Of a stretch of DNA of 64,000 nt, positions 37,181 through 46,757 are shown in pieces; position 1 is the first letter of the stretch; each line of letters starts with the position of its first letter. Source of the stretch: an uncultured Pelagimonas sp. (GTDB taxonomy: Bacteria > Pseudomonadota > Alphaproteobacteria > Rhodobacterales > Rhodobacteraceae); NCBI GenBank assembly GCA_947499735.1, contig CANMPP010000007.1, positions 45,291 to 109,290 of the forward strand. The letters run 5' to 3'. The position numbers and the translations under genes were made by a program. The notes beneath the pieces were generated by a model, which was not told the origin of the DNA, made no database searches, and worked only from the letters and a program-made list of their open reading frames with translations.

Positions 37181-37768
37181 ATGACTAAAGATAATCGCGC
37201 CATTGAGGGCGACGAGTACGGAAATATTTGGATAACCTCACGCGTAAGAATGTAATCACACGCTCGCTTCAAGAAATACGACCTCCTTTCTCATGTTGTC
37301 CTTACATTCTATTCGGTAACTCTTCTTGCATTTTCAGTTTTCGCTGATCACTTGACCAACAGTAAATTTGGTCCATACCTCTCCGAAGTATCAATTGTTC
37401 TTTCTCTGTCCATTCTTTGCGCATCATTGGTCACTTGGGGATTGAAATTTAGCAAAACTGCAGATGAACACCGAGAATGCTATCTTGCACTACAAAGGCT
37501 ATATGAAGACCACTCGGAAAGAGAGGATAAATCGAATTACATAAAGATACTTGATCGATTTCCAAATCATTCGGAATTTGATTATGAAACTATGCTTTAC
37601 CGCAGCATATGGTGCCATGGCAAAATTATGCAGGATAGAAATGGCCCCATCACTTTTGGACGGGGCAGAGCAATGAAGTTCTGGCTGACCCTTATTTTTC
37701 GACGGCTTTTTGGAGCACTTCTTTTGCTGCTTCCTATTTTATTTTTAGGGTTATTATACGTATTGTAG
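37181..37768 (+). pseudogene. SLATT-domain 2TM protein with an in-frame TAA
   Basis: The frame from the ATG at 37181 (AGGA 10 bp upstream) runs to 37768 with one TAA at 37253-37255. Before the stop: GNIWITSRVR. After it: ARFKKYDLLSHVVLTFYSV, a first membrane helix, a second (VSIVLSLSILCASLVTWGL), then KFSKTADEHRECY and YIKILDRFPNHSEFDYE. This is the SLATT pattern (two TM helices, then a helical cytosolic part with PNHS..DY), plus an extra C-terminal TM. SLATT proteins are predicted pore-forming effectors; one SLATT family co-occurs with reverse transcriptases. A TTG at 37352 would drop the first helix. Confidence 0.7.
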
Positions 37769-37778
37769 AATGCGAATT

Positions 37779-39300
37779 TCACATATTTTTATAAGCATCT
37801 GTTCCAGCGTCGACACCCAAGTTCCCATAACTAAACCATGCCATCCGACTTGCTCTCCAAGCATCCACGAAACTTGGCAATCGGCCATCAAAGGTTCTAT
37901 GGGCGCGCAACCAATCTCCGGTGATCAGCTCATTTTTGGAGGGTGCAATCCATCTCAAACTTGGATGGATCGCTTGAACCAGTTTTTGACGTTCTATAAG
38001 CGCTCGACTTAAAGCCCAAAGCAACCATCCATCCAACTCTGAAAATGTATTAACCTTCTCCACAAGGCAATAGTAGGAAATCCCTCCTGGCATGGACTTC
38101 AAGCGACTATTGCCAGCCAAATACTTATCAAGTCTTCGCTGAGTTATGTTTCCATAAAGCATCAAACGAAGCTCTGTTATGCATGCTAGTAGATCCCAAT
38201 CAGTACCAAAACTGTCTATCCTTTTCATCGGAATATAGCCATTAGACTTGGGGTACTTTAAGAGATTGTGGTGAATTATTCGAGAGCAACGTTTTTTTAA
38301 TGAGTGCTTAGCTGAATTAGACAGGTGAGTGCCATTTTTAGAGATATAATACCCCAATAAATTCACACCAAAATGGGTTCGCATTTCGCCCTGTCGGTCA
38401 GCAACTAGGCTAATACCGCTTTCCTTCTCTCGGTTGATTTTAACACCCGTTTCTGCCGAAAAGGCGGAATATGATGAGATCGCATTTATGGAATCTTCAT
38501 ATGAATAATTTATGACAATACTGTCATCAGCAAAGCGGATATAATTCCCATTGGCTTTGTCAAGCGAGGTGTCAAGGTGATCACCGACCGCATTGGCAAG
38601 GAAGAGAGATAGGGAATTTCCCTGAGGGAACCCTTGATCTCGACGATGCACCGATCCATCCCGTAAAACATATTTATGACGGATCACTGCCCGTAATACA
38701 GTCTTCTCGAACCGAGTTATTTTGAATCTTCTAGAATTTATAATGCTTTTAATCAGATAGTCATGATTAACGCTCTCAAAGTAATCTTTAAAATCGTATT
38801 TACTGATGAATACTTTTTCTGCCTTGATAAGCCGTGAGAGGCGGGTAATTGCGTCTAAGGGGGTAACACCAGGGCGGTAGGCATAGCTGTAAGCTGAGAA
38901 AGCTCTATCATTCCTTTCCCGCAATGCCTCACTTAACAGTGTGCAAAGCGCAGTGTCGGCTATTCCAAAGCAATCAATCTTCCGAAATGCTCCGCTTTTT
39001 TAGGAATGCTGATCCGATAGGCCGCCTCAAGATCATAATCACCTCGCCGAACCTTTTTGATAATGGTATTTGCGAGATATCTAGCGTGTTTTATGCAGTG
39101 AAATGGGTTGAATTGCAGGGATCTTGACCAGGATTGCGGGTGAGGTGAAGGACGATATGGTCCCAACATGCCTGTTTTTTTTGGTAACGCTCAAATTTTC
39201 TTTTCCTAATCATCTCCCTGTGGCAATATTTGGAAATTTGCTTTTTCGCTTCTAATTCAATACGTTTTTCAAGTAATAGTTCCAAAAAAACCTCGCGCAA
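37779..39300 (-). pseudogene. Reverse transcriptase (UG/retron-like), two frameshifts
   Basis: Three overlapping frames rebuild one RT of about 500 aa. Frame A (39300-39091): coiled N-terminus ending near DPCNSTHF. Frame B (to 38960): KHARYLANTIIKKVRRGDYDLEAAYRISIPKKAEHFGRLIAL. Frame C (from about 38966 to 37779): TALCTLLSEALRERNDRAFS, YDFKDYFESVNHDYL, QGFPQGNSLSLFLANAV and the catalytic FADDS. Single-base indels near 39085 and 38966 would restore it. The fingers and palm are otherwise intact. Its 3' end lies 10 bp from the convergent SLATT gene. Not a group II intron: no maturase or HNH domain seen. Confidence 0.7.
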
Positions 39301-39307
39301 AGATCGC

Positions 39308-39390
39308 CAGTAAGCAGCAATAGATTATGTATGTTTCCAAGTCGCGAGGCCGTTGGCGACCTGCTGCAAAGAAAAGCTGCAGCTTACTGG
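39308..39390 (-). ncRNA. Multi-stem inverted-repeat element upstream of the RT gene
   Basis: On the RT strand: 9-bp outer arms CCAGTAAGC/GCTTACTGG (39382-39390 and 39308-39316) enclose a GCTGCA-N9-TGCAGC hairpin and a GTCGC/GCGAC hairpin. It sits immediately 5' of the RT frame, where retron-like or DRT RTs carry their template RNA. Could also be a mobile-element end. Confidence 0.35.
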
Positions 39391-39916
39391 CTAGCGCTTC
39401 TCGCACATGACAACACGCTTTGACAAATCCTACTCAGAGTCAATACCCGCGAACAACGGAGTTAAAGATATTTCTCGTTCACGTTGTAGCAACTCATCAA
39501 TCAGCATGTGAAACTACACCGTCACAATCACTCGTCAGGTTTGGAGGCTGTTTTGCCTCGAAAGCGTTGTTGCGAGACCTCCTGTGTTATTGCTTGCGGT
39601 AGATGGCTCTTCTGATGAAGCGCTAAACGGGTGATTGTAGGGTTGACGAAGTGGCCGGTGCATGGCTTTTCAAGTATCGTTAACTGCCCATTTCTAAGCT
39701 TGATGCAAACCGCAACCGAGGTTTTCCTGCCTGTTGAGTTGTGAATGACCGCTATTCGCATAACCGGCCTAAGCGCCTGCAATAGTGACGAATGACCGGA
39801 ATCCGCCCTTTTGTTGAAATACTCGAAAATCTGACAGTCGCGTTTTTCTGCCAGAATCCGTTTCGACGGCTAAATTGAAACCGACTACCCGGTGGAGCCT
39901 CTGAGAGCGTCGATCG
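39391..39916. other. Non-coding gap
   Basis: No supported gene; an 84-codon minus-strand frame (39528-39782) has no recognisable feature. Likely transposon debris. Confidence 0.4.
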
Positions 39917-40262
39917 TTACACACCCAGCGCTCGAGCGATTTGCGTGTTGTCTTGCCCTTCTTTGCGCCATTGCAAGACTAGCGTAAGCTGATGAGGTGA
40001 CAGCTTTGGTGGGCGTCCCAAACGACGTCCTTCTTGCCGAGTCCACTCTCGGCCTTCAGCAGTCCGCTCCGCGATTAAGAACCTTTCAAACTCAGCCAGC
40101 CCGCCGAGTACTGTGAGGATCAATTTTCCAGTCGGTGTTGTTGTGTCCGCCCACGAGTCAGAAAGAGCTTTCAGTTTTGCGCCGCGATCTTCCAGCTCAT
40201 GCATAATATTAAGAAGATCTCACGTCGAACGCGCTAGGCGATCAAGACGCGTAAAACACAAA
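39917..40262 (-). pseudogene. Tn3-type resolvase (serine recombinase) C-terminal remnant
   Basis: Reads TRLDRLARST, a TGA at 40218-40220, then DLLNIMHELEDRGAKLKAL, GKLILTVLGGLAEFERFLIAERTAEGR and an HTH (LSPHQLTLVLQWRKEGQDNTQIARALGV). The N-terminal catalytic Ser region is missing. Inserted into or abutting a TnsB remnant at about 40250. Confidence 0.75.
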
Positions 40263-40520
40263 AAAGAGGCGGAACTCACCGAGGATGTGGTCAGGAGGGC
40301 GCGGCAGGCGATCCGCCAGATCAATGCGGACGCGATGGCGTTACGCCGTCTTGCACCCATAACAGTCACGACTGATGACCTAGAGTGTGCTGAGCGCGAG
40401 GCGTTCATGTCCCTTACGATCAGCCCCCAAAGAACTGTAGCACCGGTCAAGGACGCGCCAGAAGGACAAGGATTGTTAGGTGATGTTGATCTTGCCAGAA
40501 GGACCGATCAAAGAATCTGA
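40251..40520 (+). pseudogene. TnsB C-terminal remnant
   Basis: KHKKEAELTEDVVRRARQAI...ALRRLAPITVTTDDLECAEREAFMSLTISP aligns with the intact TnsB tail (LKYREEAALHESTVVEALEK...ATIGVALRSVTPAGLRRGEEDLF). It lies 47 bp before the tnsC remnant, the expected gene order. No start; truncated at the resolvase junction. Confidence 0.55.
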
Positions 40521-40567
40521 CGATAAGCAAACACCGATCAAACCAAGCAGAGGTTGGGGGTTCCGTC

Positions 40568-41507
40568 ATGACTAATAAATCCATAGCCGAGCAAGTTGTC
40601 GTGTTGCGCGGCATCTTCGCCGAAAACCCCACCTATTTGGCGCTGGAGCGCCAATTCCACGAACTTCTGGATCGTAGGCGTGCCGAAATAGCCGCAGGCG
40701 TGATATATGAGGCGCGTGGCATCGCCTTAATTGGAACGTCTAGGGCCGGAGAAACGGAGGCAGTCGGTAGGCTTCTCAAGACACTGCCGCTACCCGCAAA
40801 CGAAAATGTCGAGGAGAATATCTGTGAAGCCCTCAGTTTCATCGTGCCATCTTCGGCAACCTTAAAGTTCGTGGGCCAAAGCGGATTGCGGGAAATTGGT
40901 TTTCCGCTTCGGCGTGATAAGACCTCGCAGATCATTTGGGACATGTTCAAAGATCATCTGCGTGACCGAAAACGCTTTTTCTGCACCTTGATGAAGCACA
41001 GTACTTATCATCGCATGAGATCCAACGTGAAATTCAGTCAGTCATCAATACTCTCAAATCACGGATGCAAAATCCGCAGTGGCCAGTTGGCTTAACCTTG
41101 TCCGGTACACCAACACTGAAAGCCATATTGAACCATGATCCGCAGCTTGCGCGGCGATTTTACCCGATCAATTTTCCTGCGCTCAATGCGATCCAAGACA
41201 CGGATCAGATCTTGGCGACGGTCGCCTATTACTTGGAACAGACACAGCTTACTGTAGGCAAAGATCTACTGACGCAAGATTTTGCGGCAAGGGCGATCCA
41301 TGCCGCCAATGGTGAATATGGATTGCTTATTGAGCACACGATTGATGCGATCGAAAATGCCCTGCGACGAAAGCAGTCCACATTAGATGTAGAGAACTAC
41401 CGCGACTGGTTCTCTAAAAAGCAGGATGTTTGGATGGTCTGAACCCGTTCCATGCAAGCAGCTTTGAACGGATTAATTGCCGCAAGTTGCTTGGCGAGGA
41501 GGATTGA
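40568..41507 (+). pseudogene. TnsC/TniB-like ATPase, frameshifted
   Basis: ATG at 40568. Paralogue of tnsC at 8418-9386: IYEARGIALIGTSRAGETEAV (Walker A, with the catalytic Lys replaced by Glu), then a shift near 40980 into LHLDEAQYLSS...MQNPQWPVGLTLSGTP, and a further shift near 41420 into GCLDGLNPFHASSF...LLGEED, stop at 41507. Non-functional by frame and by Walker A. Confidence 0.8.
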
Positions 41508-41779
41508 TATCGCAAAGGACTACAAACGCTTCGATCAAAGAAAGCGCATAAGCGCATACTTGCTATAGACTGAAAGCGTTTAGGTGGTGGCTATCGAAGT
41601 GCACTGCGGCATCGCAGTGTCGCCGCGTCTCAATTGGGTGATCAGGTTCCATCCGGCGTAACCCGATTTCGAACGTGTTGTTGGCAAGCTCAATTGCGTC
41701 TTGGCGGTAGGCATCATCAAACAGCAAAGAGGCGATTTGATGATCTGCCCCAGGTTGCAGCTTGGCAACTATGTAGGGT

Positions 41780-43531
41780 TCAAAAATTGTGCAAATCAAT
41801 ATCGACAGAGGCCGTTCCTTCGGCGGAAATTGCGGCGTGCAAGACATTCTCGTTCAACCAGAATTCCTGCAAAGACAGCTTCTGTAGAACAATATGAACC
41901 GTGCCTACCCCTGATGGATCTGTATATTCGAAATTCGCCAAAGCATCGACTATGCTTTTGAAACGGGTATCGACGTTGAAACGCATCAAGGGGGCCGGAG
42001 CAGCCTCAAGCCCCGTTTCTGCATACCAGCCCACACGTTTAACGATTTCCGTGTTGCTTTCTATGTCCAGCTTTAGGTCATCGAGGAAAATTACGTCGTC
42101 CGCCCGGCTGAATCGAGGAGCTGCGGTAATGAAAAACGACACTCCGAAATTCAGGAAGGTCACTCCAGTCATTTCGACACCCAACACGAGGCGGTCTTTG
42201 CTTTGATAGGCGCGTACGGACAGGTTGCGGTAATTTAGGGAAGGTGCTTTTCCTGCGATATAAGCGCGGATTGCGGCAGTGGCTTCTTGCTCAACAAGAT
42301 CAAGTGAAATTTGGGCTTGGGGTACGACGTAAAAACCACGACTGTTTTCAGACGACGTAATCAAGGGGATGTGTGTGCCGCTTGGGCCTGGGTCTTCTAT
42401 CTGCAACACGGGTGCCGCGGACACGCCGCCCGCCACGCGAATTGTGTTTTCCCCCTCAGGTCCGGGGGTAACATCGGGTGAAATGATCATGCGATCTGCA
42501 TTGATGCTAAGCCATATTGGGGGCGTTGTTGATAATGCGAGCGGGTTGGACAAGAGGTTTCGTGCATTTGCCAAGGCATGTGTCACGGTGTCTTCGCCCA
42601 AAGGTGTTTCGGTTCTTTCACCTACTGCGCCGATTAGTAATGACCGCAAGGTAGGTTTTACTTTTTCGCCGATTTCGCTTTGCAAAACGGTGTTTAGAGC
42701 GTTGAGGTCGATGTCTTTAAAGAAGGCCAGATTGCATTCCCCTTCTCCCAGAAAAAAATCCACCTCTCCGAATTTAGGGTCCAAAAGCACCCCTTCTTCG
42801 ACGACATTCGCGCTTAGAGAGACCTCTGCGCCCACAAAAGCGGGTAAAGTGCATTGTTGTTTTTCAATCAGATCCAGACCGCGCAGGGTGTCGCCCTGAA
42901 GCTGTAACCTGAGATTTGCGGTAGCAGCGGCCTTGATCATGAACTGATCCCCGTCTGGGATAATGTTGATCTGATCAAGTGTTAAGCGATACGCCAGTTC
43001 TGGCACTGGGTTGAGCTGGTCGATTAAGTCAGCAATACCAGCGCATTCGCTGACCGTATCGACGACAGATTTTGTGACTTGTATCACCTTGCCCCCCGTT
43101 AAATTCCAAACGCATTCCCCGACCTTCCCAATGTCTTTAAGAACATCTCCGGACAGGTCCGAGCATTTGACGTCCTCTGTTATGGTCCGAAATATGGTCT
43201 TTTCGGTGCACACATCAGGCGCATCGGGCAGATTCAACCCGTTCAGCACCGCGTTGGAAATCAGTTGGGCCGAGCTGCCTTCGACCAGTGGTTCTTTGGA
43301 AAGTTCGATATTAGCCAATGCAGAGACATGTGTGGCGTCTACATCTACAGGGATAAAAACAGTCGAAATTGGAACGACGACATTTCGTTTCGTGGGGATG
43401 AATTCTGGTGGGCCGTCAGGGTCAATTTGTAATGCCCAGCCCGCCACAAAGTACAAGATGGCGCCAAACGGCAGGGTACCCACGGCGAGCAAGGTTTTTT
43501 TCTTGACGGCAAATACGGCGTGCCAGTTCAT
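41780..43531 (-). CDS. DUF4403 family protein
   Basis: 583 aa, ATG at 43531. One N-terminal membrane anchor (TLLAVGTLPFGAILYFVAGWAL) followed by a large extracytoplasmic region of the DUF4403 type (VVVPISTVFIPVDVDATHVSALANIELS, RLTLDQINIIPDG, IWLSINADRM). Function of the family is unknown to me. Four conserved-looking Cys (DVCTEKT, KCSDLS, GECVWN, SECAG) may form disulfides. Last gene of a four-gene operon, overlapping the upstream gene by 4 bp. Confidence 0.75.
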   Translation of the reverse strand: MNWHAVFAVKKKTLLAVGTLPFGAILYFVAGWALQIDPDGPPEFIPTKRNVVVPISTVFIPVDVDATHVSALANIELSKEPLVEGSSAQLISNAVLNGLNLPDAPDVCTEKTIFRTITEDVKCSDLSGDVLKDIGKVGECVWNLTGGKVIQVTKSVVDTVSECAGIADLIDQLNPVPELAYRLTLDQINIIPDGDQFMIKAAATANLRLQLQGDTLRGLDLIEKQQCTLPAFVGAEVSLSANVVEEGVLLDPKFGEVDFFLGEGECNLAFFKDIDLNALNTVLQSEIGEKVKPTLRSLLIGAVGERTETPLGEDTVTHALANARNLLSNPLALSTTPPIWLSINADRMIISPDVTPGPEGENTIRVAGGVSAAPVLQIEDPGPSGTHIPLITSSENSRGFYVVPQAQISLDLVEQEATAAIRAYIAGKAPSLNYRNLSVRAYQSKDRLVLGVEMTGVTFLNFGVSFFITAAPRFSRADDVIFLDDLKLDIESNTEIVKRVGWYAETGLEAAPAPLMRFNVDTRFKSIVDALANFEYTDPSGVGTVHIVLQKLSLQEFWLNENVLHAAISAEGTASVDIDLHNF

Positions 43532-44850
43532 ACCGTAGTCACCATGGCTTGGGGCAGGCGGGTTTCAGAAGCAATATCTTGCACAGTTCGGGCCCCGTCC
43601 GCACGAAGCTTGCGCGCTTCTTCTTGTTGCAAAGGCAGTTGACTGGCCCACAACACGACCTCAGCGCGGTCAATCCCAAATTTGGTGGCCAAGGCACCAA
43701 CGTCTTGACCAGCAGAGAGGTCCGTTTTGGCCCTCAATTCAGTGTTAAGATCGGCATATGCATCGGCACGTGTCAGTGTTTCCTGGACCAAAATATCGAA
43801 ATTGTCTCCGCTTTCGATGGTGGTCCAGTTTTCTGACATAGCGCGATCTAATGTTTCTTCGATCCCGATATATGAACCGTTGGAGATTCCGGTCAATTCC
43901 GCGATCTCGAGCTGGGTTTTTCCACGGACATACGCATCGCGGGCATCGACAAGCGCGCCTATTTCGGCGGCCTGTTCTGGTTCAAGATCAAGCGATGCTG
44001 CAACCGCCTCGATGGACCCACCATCCACAAATTGTTTTTCAGCCTCCAGCCGTTTGGCGATGCGCGCGACAAGGGTTTCGTCAGCTTTTTCCACCAATTC
44101 GACAACCAGAGAAGGATCCATGCCTTTGTTCAACATACGTCTTGTGATGTTAAATGTTTCCTGCAAGGCACCAGCGTCTACAAAGGCTTCTTTTAATTTG
44201 ACGACGTATTCGTCAACCGTTGCCACGCCTGCTTCTTTGAGCATGGCTGCCTTGTCAGCTTTGGCTTTACGCGTTTGTTCCTTCAGTTCGGCCAGCTCAG
44301 CTTTGGCCTTGTCTTTGGACACACGCATTTCTTTGATGCTTTCGCGCAAATCGGCGTTCACCAGCTTGGCTTGACCTTCTGAATAGGCCCAAAGACCAAT
44401 TTCCATTGCGAGTGCTACAGGCCCTGCGAATTTGGCAAACCGAACAATTTTGAGGCCATTGGACCATTTCGCCATTCTGGTAAATTTGCCACCGGCTTTT
44501 ACCCATTTGGTGCGTGCAATTAAATTGGCTGTTATGGACAAAGCCATTGGCGCCGTCGACAACCATAAAAAGTTTTTGACAATGCCCCAGTTTGACGCTT
44601 CTGTCATCAAAAGAGCGACTGCGGTTTCTTCGGTATCTGCGGTATTAGGCAAGGTCACATCCATTGTCTGGCGCATGACATTGCTGAGAAACGCGATCTT
44701 ATCGCGCATTAGCATGAGGTCCCCGGTGACCTGCTGATAGGTTGGAAAAGCGGCACCATAATCATCCATTAGGGCCGTGATTTCATCACGCGCTTGCGCC
44801 AAATCGGCTAAAAGATCTTGGGTTTGCCTTTGTTCCGTTTCAAGTTTCAT
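43528..44850 (-). CDS. Membrane coiled-coil protein with HTH-like repeats (unknown)
   Basis: 440 aa from the ATG at 44850, which overlaps the upstream stop (ATGA). N-terminal coiled coil (KLETEQRQTQDLLADLAQARDE), two hydrophobic segments (VKNFLWLSTAPMALSITANLI; FAGPVALAMEIGLWAY), a long charged coiled coil (RVSKDKAKAELAELKEQTRKAKADK), then four short repeats resembling HTH units: VAASLDLEPEQAAEIGALV, IAELTGISNGSYIGIEETL, LATKFGIDRAEVVLWASQL, IASETRLPQAMVTTV. No family recognised. Confidence 0.65.
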   Translation of the reverse strand: MKLETEQRQTQDLLADLAQARDEITALMDDYGAAFPTYQQVTGDLMLMRDKIAFLSNVMRQTMDVTLPNTADTEETAVALLMTEASNWGIVKNFLWLSTAPMALSITANLIARTKWVKAGGKFTRMAKWSNGLKIVRFAKFAGPVALAMEIGLWAYSEGQAKLVNADLRESIKEMRVSKDKAKAELAELKEQTRKAKADKAAMLKEAGVATVDEYVVKLKEAFVDAGALQETFNITRRMLNKGMDPSLVVELVEKADETLVARIAKRLEAEKQFVDGGSIEAVAASLDLEPEQAAEIGALVDARDAYVRGKTQLEIAELTGISNGSYIGIEETLDRAMSENWTTIESGDNFDILVQETLTRADAYADLNTELRAKTDLSAGQDVGALATKFGIDRAEVVLWASQLPLQQEEARKLRADGARTVQDIASETRLPQAMVTTV

Positions 44851-45611
44851 GCGATGGGCTCCTTGGTTTGGATAAGCACGGCGGCGATGAAATCGGGTGA
44901 CCAACCCGTCCATTCTGCGATGGTTGCGGGTGCATGTCCTGCTGAGGTTAGATCGCGTATCATTGCCTTCTGCGCGGCCTGACGGGCGGTATCGAGGATG
45001 TGATCGTTGATCGTGCGTGATGCCCCGTACAATTCCTGCAAACGGGCGCTTTCCATTTGTAACCGTCGGGTTCCCGCACGGATTTCTCGTGTGTTGGTTT
45101 GCAAATATTCTGTGCTTTTACGCAGGTCTTGGATTTGCTGCGTTATGCGTTCTTGATTTTCGACGATCCGATCAAAATGACCAGTTATCGTCTGTCCAGT
45201 TACAACTTTGGCCAGGTGATCCGGTCCAAAGAATTTTTTCATAGACACTTTTCTAGTGTCGACATTTGGAGCTTCAGAATAGTTCGGGATATTTGGGTCG
45301 CTGTTTTGGTCTGCCAGATCGCCCTCGAATTCTTCCGATAGCTTTTCATATTTGACGCGTTCAATCACATAGTTTGAACGGTCACTGGCATAGGTTTCAT
45401 AGGCGCGTCGAAATTGGTCATAGGCCTGTTGGTAGTCGTTGACTTCGTCCTTTATGGCAAAGTCATGATCTACTTTGTTGCGAATGGGATTAATGACATA
45501 CTCTTCGATGGGCTGAACGACATGTTCGTCAATTGGTTTGACAATGTGTGTGTTGGCAGGGTTGACCAATCGTTTTTTTAAGACGGAAACTACTTTTTTG
45601 AAAAAGCTCAT
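44847..45611 (-). CDS. Coiled-coil protein (unknown), operon partner
   Basis: 254 aa, ATG at 45611. Amphipathic N-terminus, with a repeated HxVxPIxEHV pattern (HIVKPIDEHVVQPIEEYVINPI). Middle coiled coil (RIVENQERITQQIQDLRKSTEYLQ). C-terminal segment HAPATIAEWTGWSPDFIAAVLIQ resembles the repeats in the next gene product, which suggests a shared ancestor or binding mode. No membrane segment. Starts 9 bp after the upstream stop. Confidence 0.62.
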   Translation of the reverse strand: MSFFKKVVSVLKKRLVNPANTHIVKPIDEHVVQPIEEYVINPIRNKVDHDFAIKDEVNDYQQAYDQFRRAYETYASDRSNYVIERVKYEKLSEEFEGDLADQNSDPNIPNYSEAPNVDTRKVSMKKFFGPDHLAKVVTGQTITGHFDRIVENQERITQQIQDLRKSTEYLQTNTREIRAGTRRLQMESARLQELYGASRTINDHILDTARQAAQKAMIRDLTSAGHAPATIAEWTGWSPDFIAAVLIQTKEPIA

Positions 45612-45619
45612 GATCCCGC

Positions 45620-46705
45620 CTATGCCGGATCAACCAGCTTACAAATTGTCGCGCCATCGGGCCCTGTAATCTGGTCTTGAATGTCGGCAACACGGAGCGG
45701 ATTGAGGCTTGTCAGCGAGGCAACACTGCCAGGTGAAGCCGCATTGTTACGGCAGAAAATGCGCGCGGCGGTTTCGACCATGATGGCCTGTTTAGACGTT
45801 TTTGTTGAAATATTTTCGAGCTGCGTTTTCAGCGCCTGAACATTGGCTTCTGTGATTGGATTTCCATCGTCGATACCGACAATACCCAGAACCAGCATCA
45901 ATTGACGCAGATCGTTTTCAATCGTGTCAACACCGCCTGCCAGAGCTTCATAGCTTATACGGGTTTCGTCGTACCATTTTTGGAATCCAAACACACTTCT
46001 TTCCAGGAAGTTCCGTACTTGTTTTGCATCCTTGATGGCAGCATAAATACCGGCGACACCTCCAGCGGCACCAGCGATCGCACCGACAAAGCCCAAACCT
46101 TTTAGCCAATTGGTTTTTCTAAGCCCGGTCAACGCTTTTGCAGTTCCTTTTGGGATGACTTTGCCTTTGAATTTCAGTTTTACGTGGGCTTGTGCATTCG
46201 ACGACGTGGAGCGTGCCTTTTTCCATTCTCCGTAAGATCGAACCACCGTTCCCACCGACGCCGCACCGCCGATGACGGTTGCACCCACGATGATAGCGCT
46301 CAGCTCGTCAGCAATGTCGCGAGCTTCACCATTCAAATCGAAAAAACTGAATGTTTCTTGAAGCTCAAAGTTTGGCAAAACGGCCGAGATTGTTTCGGCG
46401 ACTGCTGACAGGACATCAAGGGTTGTGAAAATGGACACATATTGGGCAAAAAGCAGATCAAACCGCATCTCCATAAAATGGTGATGTTCGATCAGGTTCG
46501 GCCCAGCATTTTCGTATTCCGATAGTTTGTTTTCAAGGGCCTCGTCATCTTGCTCGGCAATCTGATCAATGTTGTCGTCACCAGCTTCGACATTCGTTCC
46601 AATCCGATCGATGTCTTTGATGACCGATGTGGGTGGCGGCGTGTCGAGCGTGAATTCTTCATCGACTTCCGTTTCGTTTGGCTCCGTCCGTTCTTGCAAG
46701 ACCAT
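45620..46705 (-). CDS. Membrane-associated helical protein (unknown), first gene of the operon
   Basis: 361 aa, ATG at 46705 with AAGGAGAG upstream. Acidic N-terminus (EVDEEFTLDTPPP, VEAGDDNIDQIAEQDDEALE), then a long helix (LFAQYVSIFTTLDVLSAVAETISAVLP) and two hydrophobic helices (ELSAIIVGATVIGGAASVGTVV; LKGLGFVGAIAGAAGGVAGIYAAI). The pattern of long helices with a hydrophobic hairpin recalls alpha-helical pore-forming toxins, but the resemblance is structural guesswork. No family recognised. Confidence 0.62.
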   Translation of the reverse strand: MVLQERTEPNETEVDEEFTLDTPPPTSVIKDIDRIGTNVEAGDDNIDQIAEQDDEALENKLSEYENAGPNLIEHHHFMEMRFDLLFAQYVSIFTTLDVLSAVAETISAVLPNFELQETFSFFDLNGEARDIADELSAIIVGATVIGGAASVGTVVRSYGEWKKARSTSSNAQAHVKLKFKGKVIPKGTAKALTGLRKTNWLKGLGFVGAIAGAAGGVAGIYAAIKDAKQVRNFLERSVFGFQKWYDETRISYEALAGGVDTIENDLRQLMLVLGIVGIDDGNPITEANVQALKTQLENISTKTSKQAIMVETAARIFCRNNAASPGSVASLTSLNPLRVADIQDQITGPDGATICKLVDPA

Positions 46706-46757
46706 AACAAGCTCTCCTTGAGTAAAAATGTTTTAAATATAGTGGTTTGAACTGAAA

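Noticed and set aside
36877..37188. 103-codon frame after rtcR
   Set aside because: No family features and it runs into the SLATT leader; treated as chance.
37779..39300. Group II intron with maturase
   Set aside because: No maturase X domain, no HNH and no intron RNA domain V-like hairpin seen; RT motifs fit UG/retron-like types.
39308..39390. Integron attC site
   Set aside because: Folds like an attC, but has no GTTRRRY or RYYYAAC core and no integrase or cassette array nearby.
41563..41847. 94-codon minus-strand frame overlapping the DUF4403 3' end
   Set aside because: Different frame from the real gene, no recognisable domain, no start signal.
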